Assembly (NCBI RefSeq): GCF_020176695.1 | Contig: NZ_JAIWIA010000002.1 | Location: 1-44,261, forward strand | Source: Massilia sp. MS-15 | GTDB taxonomy: Bacteria > Pseudomonadota > Gammaproteobacteria > Burkholderiales > Burkholderiaceae_D | Reading direction: 5' to 3' | Length of the DNA: 44,261 bases | Shown here: positions 24,017 through 32,090 of the stretch, piece by piece | Layout: each line of letters begins with the position of its first letter | Position numbering within the stretch: the stretch's first letter is position 1 | Position numbers and translations under genes: made by a program | The notes under the pieces: model-generated | What the model was told of the DNA's origin: nothing | Database searches by the model: none | The model's input: only the letters and a program-made list of their open reading frames with translations

Positions 24017-24847
24017 TCAGCGCTGCGCCGAGGGGAAGAACAGCTGTTCGCCGGCCGGCCTGAAGGCCGCGATCTTCGCCTGCGCTTCCGGCGAGGTGAT
24101 CCAGTCGATCAGCAGCTTCGCGCCGCGGTAGTTGACGCCCTTGTGCCTGTCCGGATTGACGGCGATGATCCCGTAGGGATTGAACATGCGCCTGTCTCCC
24201 TCGACCACGATCGCCAGCCCGGTCCTGGCCTTGTAGGCGCCGTAGGTCGCGCGGTCGGTCAGGGTATAGGCGTTCATCTCGGCCGCCATGTTCAGCACCT
24301 CGCCCATGCCCAGTCCGGCGGACACGTAGTTGCTGCCGGACGGTTTGGCGCCGGCCTGCTGCCAGTATCCCTTCTCCATCACGTCGGTGCCGGAATTGTC
24401 GCCGCGCGAGATGAACCTGACGTTGGCGCCGGCGATCTTCCGGAAGGCCGAGATCACGTTCCTGTCGCCCTTGACCCGGGCCGGATCGGCGCTCGGGCCG
24501 ACCACGATGAAGTCGTTGTACATCACGTCGCGCCGGTCCACGCCCCAGCCATCGAGCACGAACTTGTCCTCGAGCTGGCGCGCATGCACCAGGGTGAGGT
24601 CGACGTCGCCGTTCCTGCCCAGCTCCAGCGCCTTGCCGGTGCCGACCGAGATCACGTTGACCTTGATGCCGTGCTTCGCCTCGAACGACGGCAGCAGGTA
24701 GGTCAGCAGGCCCGAGTTCTCGGTACTGGTGGTGGTGGACAGGCGCAGCGCCCGCTCGCCGGGTTGCTGGGCATGCGCAAAAGGCGTGGCGAAAGGCAGG
24801 GTCAAGGCGAGGCCGGCAACGGCGGCCAGGACGAAACGGCGTTGCAT
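24017..24847 (-). CDS. TupA-like tungstate-type substrate-binding protein
   Basis: A 276-residue periplasmic binding protein. It has a signal peptide ending at about AHAQ, then LRLSTTTSTENSGLLTYLLPSFE, the hallmark of the TupA/PstS-like tungstate-binding family, and later FISRGDNSGTD and YTLTDRATY. The start at 24847 has AGGAGA at good distance; the upstream ATG at 24853 sits directly on that site. TupA normally works with permease TupB and ATPase TupC; neither is adjacent, and the next gene is gluconokinase. It must borrow a transporter or be a remnant of a dispersed system. Confidence 0.85.
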   Translation of the reverse strand: MQRRFVLAAVAGLALTLPFATPFAHAQQPGERALRLSTTTSTENSGLLTYLLPSFEAKHGIKVNVISVGTGKALELGRNGDVDLTLVHARQLEDKFVLDGWGVDRRDVMYNDFIVVGPSADPARVKGDRNVISAFRKIAGANVRFISRGDNSGTDVMEKGYWQQAGAKPSGSNYVSAGLGMGEVLNMAAEMNAYTLTDRATYGAYKARTGLAIVVEGDRRMFNPYGIIAVNPDRHKGVNYRGAKLLIDWITSPEAQAKIAAFRPAGEQLFFPSAQR

Positions 24848-24955
24848 GCGCATTCTCCTAGGGAACGGGGAAACAGCCTTGCGCCCGACGATCCGGACCG
24901 GCGGCAAGGAATGTAGTAAATGATAACAGTATCCGGTGCGCGCGGCGGGCACCGC

Positions 24956-27900
24956 TCAGCAGAAATCGCGGCTCGGCGCGCGCAGCCATCCGAGCAGGTG
25001 CGACATGTCGACCAGCCGCTTGGCCACCAGGTGGCGCACTTCGCCCTGGCGCTGCCAGACGCCGTACACCCCGAGCAGGGGCGCGTGCAGCACTTCGCGC
25101 CGCTGCTGCTCCACCAGGGTCGGCCAGACGATCACGTTGACGTTCCCGGTCTCGTCTTCCAGCGTCATGAACAGCACGCCCTTGGCGGTGCCGGGACGCT
25201 GGCGCACCGTCACCAGGCCGCACGCGCGCGCCAGCTGGCCATCGGCGTAATCGGCCAGCGTGGAGGCCGGCATGAAGCGCCTGGCCAGCAGGCCTGCGCG
25301 CAGCAGGGCCAGCGGATGGCGGCCGAGGGTGAGGCCCTGGGCCCGGTAGTCGCCCACGATCTGCTCGGCCTCGGAGGGCGCGTCCAGCCGCGGCGCTTCT
25401 TCGCGCGGCGTGGTCGGGCGCAGCAGGTCGCGCTCGGGCACCGCCCCCACCGCCTGCCACAGCGCCTCGCGCCGGTGCCCGGCCAGCGAGCGCAGCGCGT
25501 CGGCGGCGGCCAGCACCTGCAGGTCGCTGCGGTCCAGGTCCGCGCGGCGCGCCAGGTCGGCCACGCTGTCGAAGGGCCGCGCCGCGCGCGCCATCTCGAT
25601 GCGCAGGGCGGCCTCCTGCTTCATCCCGCGCAGCAGCGAGAAGCCCAGGCGCACCGCGGGCTGGCGCGTCCGGTCCACCGGATCGACTTCTTCCAGCGCC
25701 GCATCCCAGCCACTGATGGCGACGTCGCAAGCACGTACCTCGATGCCATGGCGGCGCGCATCCTGCACCAGTTGCGACGGGCTGTAGAAGCCCATCGGCT
25801 GGCTATTGAGCAGCGCGCACAGGAAAGCCGCCGGCTCGTGGCACTTGAGCCAGGAGCTGGCATAGGCCAGCAGCGCGAAGCTGGCCGCGTGCGACTCGGG
25901 AAAGCCGTATTCGCCGAAGCCCTGGATCTGGCTGAAGATCGCTTCCGCGAACGCCAGGGTGTAGCCGCGCGCCAGCATGCCCTGCACGATGCGGTCGTAG
26001 TACTGTTCCAGTCCGCCCTTGCGCTTCCAGGCCGCCATCGCGCGGCGCAGCTGGTCGGCTTCGCCCGGCGTGAAGCCGGCGCCCAGGATCGCCACCTGCA
26101 TCACCTGCTCCTGGAAGATCGGCACGCCCAGCGTGCGCTCCAGGGCCACTTTCATTTCAGGGCTCGGATACTCCACCGGTTCCAGCTTCTGCCTGCGCCG
26201 CAGATAAGGATGCACCATGCCACCCTGGATCGGGCCGGGACGCACCACCGCCACCTCGATCACCAGGTCGTAGAAGCGGCGCGGGCGCATGCGCGGCAGC
26301 ATGCTCATCTGCGCGCGCGACTCGATCTGGAACACCCCCACGGTATCGGCGGCGCAGATCATGTCGTAGGTGGCGGCATCGTCGGCCGGGATGTCCTGCA
26401 TCTCGAACACCGTGTCGTGGCGCTGGCCCACCAGTTCCAGTCCGCGCCGCAGCATCGACAGCATGCCCAGCGCCAGCACGTCCACTTTCATGAGGCCGAG
26501 TTCTTCCAGGTCGTTCTTGTCCCACTGGATCACGCTGCGGTCTAGCATGCTGGCGTTCTCGATCGGCACCAGGCGCGACAGCTTGCCGCGCGCGATGACG
26601 AAGCCGCCCGGGTGTTGCGACAGGTGGCGCGGGAAGTTCAGCAGCTTGTCGGCAAGCGTGGCCCACTGCTGCGCCAGGCGCGATGCCGGGTCCAGGCCGG
26701 CCTCGGCCAGGCGCCCTAGCAGGTCGGCGCGGCTGTCGAACCAGTGGTGGGTGCGGGCCACCTTCTCGACGATGGCCAGGTCGATGCCGAGCGCGCGCCC
26801 GCTGTCGCGCAGCGCGCTCTTGGGGCGGTAGCTGATCACCACCGCCGCCAGCGCCGCCCGCTCGCGCCCGTATTTCGCATAGATGTACTGGATGACCTCC
26901 TCGCGGCGCTGGTGCTCGAAGTCGACGTCGATGTCGGGCGGCTCGTTGCGCTCCTTCGAGATGAAGCGCTCGAACAGCAGGCTGGCGCGGGCCGGATCGA
27001 CCTCGGTGATGCCGAGGCAGTAGCAGACCGCCGAATTGGCGGCCGAGCCGCGTCCCTGGCACAGGATCTGCTGCGACCGGGCATGGCGCACGATGTCGTA
27101 CACGGTGAGGAAGTAGTGCTCGTACTTCATCTCGGCGATCAGCCCCAGCTCGTGCTCGATCTGGGCCTGCACCTTGGCAGGAATGCCCTCGCGGAAGCGC
27201 CGGTGGGCGCCGATCCAGGTTTCCTGGCGCAGGTAGCTGCTGGCGTCGTGCCCGGGCGGCACCACTTCGTCCGGATACTCGTAGCGCAGTTCGTCCAGCG
27301 AGAAGCTGCACAGGCGCGCGATGCGCAGCGTCTCGGCCAGCGCCTCGCGGCCGTAGATGTTGGCCAGGCGCAGGCGCGAGCGCAGGTGCTGCTCGGCGTT
27401 CTGGGCCAGGCCGTAGCCGCAGTCGGCGACCGGCTTTTTCAGGCGGGTGGCGGTGAGCGTGTCCTGCAAGGGTTTACGCGAGCGCACGTGCATCACCACG
27501 TGGCCCAGGGCCGTGATCGGCAGGCCGTGCTGCCAGCCCACCTCCTCCACCGTCTCGCGGTGCGGCTCGTCGAAGGCGCGGTGCAGCAGGCACAGGCCGA
27601 GCCAGGCGCGGCCCGGGAAGGTGGTCGCCATCCAGGCGGCCTGCGCGTGCAAGCGGTCCACGTCCGCCGCCTCGTGGCCGGGATAGGACGGCAGCAGGAT
27701 CGCCAGGCAGTCCGGCAGGTGGCGCAGGTGGGCGTGGCCTGGTGCGGGACGGGCCAGGTCGTCAGGGGTGAGGAAGTAGCTGCCCTTCTCGCTGCGGGTG
27801 CGGCCCAGGGTGATGAACTCCGCCAGGTTGCCGTAGCCGTTGCGGTTCTGGGCCAGCAGGACCAGCGACAGCGCCGGGCTGCCGTCCGCATGTTTCAGGT

Positions 27901-28159
27901 GAAAATGGGCGCCGATCACCAGCGGCAGGCCGGCCTTCTTCGCTTCCGCATGGGCGCGCACCACCCCGGCCAGCGAGCATTCGTCGGTGAGCGCCAGCGC
28001 AAAATAATCCAGCTGCACCGCGCGTGCCACCAGCTCCTCCGGATGCGAGGCTCCTTCCAGGAAGGAGAAGTTCGACAGGCAGAACAGCTCCGCATAGGGA
28101 GGCAGGGCCTGTGGCTGCGCTGGCTGCGGTGGCGGAACATGCGGGAGTGGCGCGGTCAT
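24956..28159 (-). CDS. dnaE2: Error-prone DNA polymerase DnaE2
   Basis: C-family polymerase alpha subunit of the ImuC/DnaE2 type, which performs SOS-induced translesion synthesis. The 1067-residue length is typical. The N-terminal PHP domain begins YAELFCLSNFSFLEGASHPEEL; the catalytic core shows RGSAANSAVCYCLGITEVDP and PPDIDVDFEHQRREEVIQYIY; and the C-terminal OB fold includes RPGTAKGVLFMTLEDETGNVNVIVWP. The start at 28159 is the first ATG before the PHP domain; a much longer open frame upstream is antisense to other genes. A LexA box lies 46 bp upstream. The usual partners imuA and imuB are not next to it. Confidence 0.95.
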   Translation of the reverse strand: MTAPLPHVPPPQPAQPQALPPYAELFCLSNFSFLEGASHPEELVARAVQLDYFALALTDECSLAGVVRAHAEAKKAGLPLVIGAHFHLKHADGSPALSLVLLAQNRNGYGNLAEFITLGRTRSEKGSYFLTPDDLARPAPGHAHLRHLPDCLAILLPSYPGHEAADVDRLHAQAAWMATTFPGRAWLGLCLLHRAFDEPHRETVEEVGWQHGLPITALGHVVMHVRSRKPLQDTLTATRLKKPVADCGYGLAQNAEQHLRSRLRLANIYGREALAETLRIARLCSFSLDELRYEYPDEVVPPGHDASSYLRQETWIGAHRRFREGIPAKVQAQIEHELGLIAEMKYEHYFLTVYDIVRHARSQQILCQGRGSAANSAVCYCLGITEVDPARASLLFERFISKERNEPPDIDVDFEHQRREEVIQYIYAKYGRERAALAAVVISYRPKSALRDSGRALGIDLAIVEKVARTHHWFDSRADLLGRLAEAGLDPASRLAQQWATLADKLLNFPRHLSQHPGGFVIARGKLSRLVPIENASMLDRSVIQWDKNDLEELGLMKVDVLALGMLSMLRRGLELVGQRHDTVFEMQDIPADDAATYDMICAADTVGVFQIESRAQMSMLPRMRPRRFYDLVIEVAVVRPGPIQGGMVHPYLRRRQKLEPVEYPSPEMKVALERTLGVPIFQEQVMQVAILGAGFTPGEADQLRRAMAAWKRKGGLEQYYDRIVQGMLARGYTLAFAEAIFSQIQGFGEYGFPESHAASFALLAYASSWLKCHEPAAFLCALLNSQPMGFYSPSQLVQDARRHGIEVRACDVAISGWDAALEEVDPVDRTRQPAVRLGFSLLRGMKQEAALRIEMARAARPFDSVADLARRADLDRSDLQVLAAADALRSLAGHRREALWQAVGAVPERDLLRPTTPREEAPRLDAPSEAEQIVGDYRAQGLTLGRHPLALLRAGLLARRFMPASTLADYADGQLARACGLVTVRQRPGTAKGVLFMTLEDETGNVNVIVWPTLVEQQRREVLHAPLLGVYGVWQRQGEVRHLVAKRLVDMSHLLGWLRAPSRDFC

Positions 28160-28205
28160 CGGCAGACTGGGATCGGAAAGGCTACAATGCTGGGCAAACC
28201 AGCAA

Positions 28206-28225
28206 TACTGTATAAAAACACAGTA
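28206..28225. promoter_or_regulatory. LexA box (SOS operator)
   Basis: TA-CTGT-N8-ACAG-TA with an A-rich centre, exactly the CTGT-N8-ACAG consensus of beta- and gammaproteobacterial LexA. It lies 46 bp before the dnaE2 start and 33 bp before the divergent PhzF-like start, and so can control both. Confidence 0.88.
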
Positions 28226-28258
28226 TATCCGAGACAGGCCCTTCGACAAGGAATTCGC

Positions 28259-29041
28259 ATGCAGATCCATGCCCTGCACTGCTTCGGCGCCACGCCGGGC
28301 AGCGGCAACCCCGCCCTCGTGATCGAGGGTGGCGCGCCCGACGCCCCCGCGCGCGCCGCCTTCGCCAGGGCCCGCAACACCACCTGCGTCTTTCTCGATG
28401 CGGGGATCGTCGATTTCCACTACCCGCATGCGCGCAGCCCGCTCTGCCTGCACGCGACGCTGGCCGTGGCCCATGTGCTGTTCGCGCGCCAGCCGGAGGC
28501 GCCGGTGCTGGCGGTCAGCACCGCGCTGCGCGGCCAGCGCCTGGAACTGCTGCGCGACGGCGATGCGTGCTACGTGCGGCTGCAGGCGCAGGCCGCGGCC
28601 CAGCCGGCGCCGGTGCCCGGACTGCTGGCGGCAATGGGGATCGCGCCCGTATCGGCGCCCTGCGCCGCCTCGGTCGGTAGTCCGAAGCTGCTGGTGGAAG
28701 TGGCCGATGCGGCGGCCCTGCACGGCCTGGATCCGGACCACGTGGCGCTCGCCGCCCTCCATGCCTGGGGCGCGCAGGCCGGCATCAACGGCATCTACGC
28801 CTGGTGCCGGCGGCCCGACGGCCGCTTCGAAGGCCGCAATTTCAACCACCTCGACCCGGCGCTGGAAGACAGCGCCACCGGCGTGGCCGCGGGCGCCCTC
28901 ACTGTCCTGCTCGGGCACGGCATCACGCTGCTGCAGGGACGCGCCAGCGGCCGCTCCTGCCTGATCTCCACGCGCGTGACGCCTGGCGCCGTCCTGGTCG
29001 GCGGGCGCGTCGAAGCCGATGCCGGCGCCCGGCAGTCCTGA
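28259..29041 (+). CDS. PhzF family isomerase-like protein
   Basis: A 260-residue protein with PhzF-type signatures: NPALVI near the N terminus, SPLCLHATLAVAHVLF (the usual PLCGHAT motif, with Leu for Gly), and FNHLDPALEDSATGVAAGALTVLL near the C terminus. The family includes the phenazine isomerase PhzF and many uncharacterised proteins. The catalytic Glu of PhzF lies in an N-terminal NPAAV-E region that is only partly recognisable here, so activity is uncertain. It shares its promoter region and a LexA box with dnaE2. Confidence 0.85.
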   Translation: MQIHALHCFGATPGSGNPALVIEGGAPDAPARAAFARARNTTCVFLDAGIVDFHYPHARSPLCLHATLAVAHVLFARQPEAPVLAVSTALRGQRLELLRDGDACYVRLQAQAAAQPAPVPGLLAAMGIAPVSAPCAASVGSPKLLVEVADAAALHGLDPDHVALAALHAWGAQAGINGIYAWCRRPDGRFEGRNFNHLDPALEDSATGVAAGALTVLLGHGITLLQGRASGRSCLISTRVTPGAVLVGGRVEADAGARQS

Positions 29042-29143
29042 ACCGTTTGCCTGCAACGCTTGGCGCTGCGCTTCACCTGTCCGGCCAGGTTCGCGGTGTA
29101 ATGAACCCATCGCGAAAGCACACCGCCTCACCAGGAGAACGAC

Positions 29144-29416
29144 ATCAAATCGGCCTTGTTTGCATCGGCACTGATTGCCGTGATCATGGCCACCAGCGGC
29201 AGCGCCTACGCCCGGCGCAGCGGCTTCGCCCATGGACAGGACCGGCGCCGCCATGACAACGCCAGTACCGCGACAGCCGCTACGTCGCCAGCGACTGGCG
29301 CGCATGCCACCTGGGCGCGCCCCTCGCGCGGGCACCACTGGGTCCGCGCCGGCAACGACGACGTGCTGGCCGCCATCGCCACCGGCCTGATCGCCCAGGT
29401 CCTGCTCGGCAACCGG
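29144..29416 (+). pseudogene. Decayed rcnB-like exported protein gene
   Basis: Starts AGGAG-N6-ATC-AAA-TCG, where the family would have ATG-AAA; the signal peptide KSALFASALIAVIMATSGSA follows in that frame. At about 29257-29260 the homology moves to another frame (QYRDSRYVASDWRACHLGAP), and at the C-run 29320-29323 it returns to the first (SRGHHWVRAGNDDVLAAIATGL), as if one base were lost and later one gained. The final VLLGN has no stop codon, and the frame runs open through the terminator into the M61 gene. Known RcnB-family proteins are small periplasmic proteins, some tied to nickel/cobalt handling. At least three independent lesions make a pseudogene most likely. Confidence 0.72.
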
Positions 29417-29445
29417 ACCGCGCCATGCCAGGCGCGGTTTTTTTT
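29417..29445 (+). terminator. Rho-independent terminator after rcnB-like pseudogene
   Basis: ACCGCGCC (29417-29424), 6-nt loop, GGCGCGGT (29431-29438), then eight T (29438-29445). It lies directly after the last family-like residue, which confirms that the ancestral gene ended here. Confidence 0.9.
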
Positions 29446-29551
29446 CGTGCATGGGCCACCCGTATTGACGCCATCGCGCACGCTGTCCGCCGCGCGCGAG
29501 CTGGTATACACTTCCGCGCACGCTCCACCGGAGCCCATCCATTTCGCGGAC

Positions 29552-31393
29552 ATGAAACCACAACTCTTCTCCTACGCCCTCCCCTCGCTTCTCTCCGTGC
29601 TGCTGCTCGGCGCCGCTTCTTGCGCGCGCGCCGACGTCGACTACCAGCTGAAGATCACGGACGCCGCCCAGCACCTGGCCGAGGTGCGCGCCACCTTCCC
29701 GGCCACGCAAGGCACGACGCTGGATGTGCAAATGCCGAACTGGCGCACCGGCCGCTACAACATGCTGAATCTCGCCAACGGCGTGCGCCTGTTCAAGGCC
29801 TTCGACGCCAAGGGCCAGGCGCTGCCGGTCGCCAAGAGCGACAAGGGCACCTGGCAGGTCAGGACCAAGCCGGGCGATGCGGTCACCGTGCAGTACGAGC
29901 TGTATGCCAATACCCTGGGCGAGCGCACCCGCCACATCGACGACACCCATGCCTACCTCGATGCCAGCGGCGTGTTCGTGTATGCCGCGCCGTTCCGCAA
30001 GGAGAAGGTGAATGTGAAGCTGGAGGTGCCGCAGGGCTGGAAGTCGCGCTCGGGCATGGATTCCGGCAACTGCGAGCACTGCTTCGTCGCGGCCGACTAC
30101 GACGTGCTGATCGACGCGCCGATCGAGACCGGCCTGCATGAGTTCTACACCGACAAGGTCGATGGCCGCACCATCGAACTGGCGATCTGGGGACGCGGCA
30201 ACCACAACGGCCAGCAGATGATGAGCGACCTGAAGAAGATCGTGGCCGAGACCGCGAAACTCTACAACGGCAAGTATCCGTTCCAGCGCTACCTGTTCAT
30301 CGTCCACGCCACCGATGGCGCCGGCGGCGCCACCGAGCACGCGAATTCCACCGTGATCCAGAAGCCGCGCTGGACCTTCGCGCCGCGCAAGGCCTACCAG
30401 GGCTTCCTGCGCGTGGCCGCGCACGAGTTCTACCATACCTGGAACGTCAAGGCCTACCGTCCGAAGGAGATGGTGCCCTACGACTACCAGAACGAGAACT
30501 ACAACCGCCTGCTGTGGATCGCCGAGGGCCACACCTCCTATTTCGAGGAACTGATCGTGCTGCGCGCCGGCCTGGTCAAGCGCGACGAGTTCTACGAGGA
30601 GTACGCCAAGCTGATCGACGACTACCAGCACCAGCCGGGCCGCTTCCAGCAAAGCGCGGCCGATGCCAGCTTCGACGAATGGATCGCGGTCGGCGGCGAG
30701 CGTGCCCGCAACGCCTCGGTGAATATCTATTCCAAGGGCCAGGTGCTGGCGCTGATGATGGACCTCGAGCTGCGCCGCCAGACCGGCGGCAAGCGCGGCC
30801 TGGAAGACATGCACCGCATCCTGTTCGAAAAGCACTCCACCGCCCGGGGCGGCTATGACGTGCCGGCCGTGCTGGCGGCGCTGCGCAGCGTGAGCGGCCA
30901 GGACTGGAGCGGCTGGTGGGCCCAGTACGTGGACGGCACCGCCGAGATCCCGTTCGACAGCCTGCTGGCCGGCGCCGGCCTGCAGAAGGTGATCGACGTG
31001 CCGAAGGACGCCGAGCAGAAGACCGAATGGTGGGCCGGCTGGACCCTGCGCGACGGCAGCGACCCGGCCGTGGTGACCGTCGTCGAGCGTGACAGCCCGG
31101 CCTGGAAGGCGGGCGTGGTGGCCGGCGATACGCTGCTGGCGGTAAACGGCCTGCGGGTGTCGGCCAAGGACATCGGCGACAGGATGTCGCTCTCGAAAAC
31201 CGGCCCGTTCAAGCTGCACCTGTTCCGCCGCGACGAACTGGTGGAAATGCAGGTCGCGCCGCAGCAGCGCCCGAAGGGCAAGGCCAAGGTCAAGGCCCTG
31301 GACAAGACCAGCGCCGCGCAGCAGGCGATGAACGCCGCCTGGCTGGGCGTGGCCTGGCCCAAGGAAGATGCGGCGGCGGCCAGGAAGCCCTGA
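29552..31393 (+). CDS. M61 family peptidase with PDZ domain
   Basis: A 613-residue exported protein of the glycyl aminopeptidase family. The signal peptide ends near SCARA. An N-terminal beta domain (DVDYQLKITDAAQHLAEVRATFP) is followed by the metallopeptidase core with HEFYHTWNVK (HExxH) and a downstream Glu in IAEGHTSYFEEL. A C-terminal PDZ domain (about 490-560, VVTVVERDSPAWKAGVVAGDTLLAVNGLRV) follows. The start at 29552 begins the signal peptide; the frame is open further upstream only because the rcnB-like pseudogene lost its stop. A terminator lies 46 bp after the stop. Confidence 0.92.
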   Translation: MKPQLFSYALPSLLSVLLLGAASCARADVDYQLKITDAAQHLAEVRATFPATQGTTLDVQMPNWRTGRYNMLNLANGVRLFKAFDAKGQALPVAKSDKGTWQVRTKPGDAVTVQYELYANTLGERTRHIDDTHAYLDASGVFVYAAPFRKEKVNVKLEVPQGWKSRSGMDSGNCEHCFVAADYDVLIDAPIETGLHEFYTDKVDGRTIELAIWGRGNHNGQQMMSDLKKIVAETAKLYNGKYPFQRYLFIVHATDGAGGATEHANSTVIQKPRWTFAPRKAYQGFLRVAAHEFYHTWNVKAYRPKEMVPYDYQNENYNRLLWIAEGHTSYFEELIVLRAGLVKRDEFYEEYAKLIDDYQHQPGRFQQSAADASFDEWIAVGGERARNASVNIYSKGQVLALMMDLELRRQTGGKRGLEDMHRILFEKHSTARGGYDVPAVLAALRSVSGQDWSGWWAQYVDGTAEIPFDSLLAGAGLQKVIDVPKDAEQKTEWWAGWTLRDGSDPAVVTVVERDSPAWKAGVVAGDTLLAVNGLRVSAKDIGDRMSLSKTGPFKLHLFRRDELVEMQVAPQQRPKGKAKVKALDKTSAAQQAMNAAWLGVAWPKEDAAAARKP

Positions 31394-31438
31394 ACACCTG
31401 ATCCGCAGTCCGGCGGCGCGCCTGCGCCGCTAGCGACA

Positions 31439-31474
31439 AACGCGGCCCCGGCTCCTGCCGGCGCCGCGTTTTTT
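31439..31474 (+). terminator. Rho-independent terminator of the M61 peptidase gene
   Basis: AACGCGGC (31439-31446) pairs with GCCGCGTT (31463-31470), with an inner CCGGC/GCCGG stem and TCCT loop, followed by six T. Confidence 0.88.
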
Positions 31475-31491
31475 CATGGGCGCTGTCTCCG

Positions 31492-31830
31492 TTACCTGTT
31501 GATGGCTCCGATCGCGATACGCAGCCAGTGTTCGGCAGTCGTGATGCGTTCGCCATCGAGCGCCCAGCGCCAGTCCAGGTAGCTGGGCAGCTAGCGTGAG
31601 GCCACGCCGCGAAAGTGGCTGAGCCACTGCCGCAGGCGCGCGTGATAGGCGTTGACGTTCTGGACGTGGATGGCGCCGGCAGCCCGGGCGTTTAAGGATC
31701 CGCGGCCTACGACCGCATCGATTGCCTGTCCACTACGGTCGCGCGCCACCAGAATGCAGTCGAGCTCGCTTGAAATCCCGCGCTGGTGCGCCCGGCCACC
31801 GCGCTTGCGTGCCGGCCTGTCCAGCTTGCG
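31492..31830 (-). pseudogene. IS1595-family transposase remnant
   Basis: On the minus strand the reading RKLDRPARKRGGRAHQRGISSE and ILVARDRSGQ corresponds to the middle of ISXO2/IS1595 transposases, and AIHVQNVNAYHARLRQWLSHFRGVASR to their C-terminal part. The segment between them, which carries much of the catalytic region, is missing (junction near 31680-31695). An in-frame TAG at 31591-31593 replaces the Tyr expected before LPSYLDWRWALDGERIT, and the reading continues to a TAA at 31492. The N-terminal third is absent as well. It is dead. Confidence 0.78.
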
Positions 31831-31902
31831 CGCGCTCGCTACAGCATGGTGCTGGCACCGGACGGCGCGGCCTGGTTCGCGCGCCTGGCGCACCGGTTCT
31901 GA
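31831..31902 (+). pseudogene. Possible tail of a gene truncated by the IS remnant
   Basis: The plus-strand frame reads RARYSMVLAPDGAAWFARLAHRF and stops at 31900-31902, directly beside the IS remnant and 27 bp before a perfect hairpin. This looks like the last residues and terminator of a real gene whose body was lost. The family is not recognisable. Confidence 0.35.
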
Positions 31903-31929
31903 TCCGCGCCGGCATCGCGGCACAGCATG

Positions 31930-31951
31930 CAGGGCCCCGCCAGGGGCCCTG
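31930..31951 (+). terminator. Hairpin, probably old terminator
   Basis: CAGGGCCC (31930-31937), 6-nt loop, GGGCCCTG (31944-31951), followed by TTCATG. The stem is strong and the T-run weak. It would have closed the lost gene upstream and now insulates the KaiC operon. Confidence 0.55.
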
Positions 31952-31990
31952 TTCATGACACGGCCTGCGCGGTCATGTAACAGTGTGGAA

Positions 31991-32016
31991 TTGGCGCATT
32001 TGCTTGTGTATATAAT
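31991..32016 (+). promoter_or_regulatory. Putative promoter of the KaiC-like operon
   Basis: A perfect TATAAT lies at 32011-32016, preceded by a TG-rich extended region (TTGTGTA). The best -35-like hexamer, TTGGCG at 31991-31996, is only 14 bp away, so the promoter may rely on its -10 element or on an activator. It lies 74 bp before the ATG. Confidence 0.5.
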
Positions 32017-32090
32017 GCCCTGCACGTTCCTTGGCGGTACGCAGGGCCTTCATTCACATGCCGCGAGCGCGCGGCAAGCGCAGGTGCACG

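Noticed and set aside
26744..29041. A 765-codon plus-strand frame
   Set aside because: Its first 505 codons are antisense to dnaE2; the real PhzF-like gene starts at 28259.
24956..31219. A 2087-codon open frame on the minus strand
   Set aside because: Only 24956-28159 is DnaE2. The upstream part is antisense to the PhzF-like and M61 genes and is open only because of high GC.
29156..31393. A single 745-residue protein from TTG 29156 to the M61 stop
   Set aside because: A terminator, a spacer and a clear signal peptide at 29552 lie inside it. It joins the rcnB-like pseudogene to the M61 gene.
31991..32003. A possible sigma-54 promoter (GG/GC) upstream of the KaiC gene
   Set aside because: The GG and GC doublets are 9 bp apart instead of the 12 needed, and a perfect TATAAT lies nearby.
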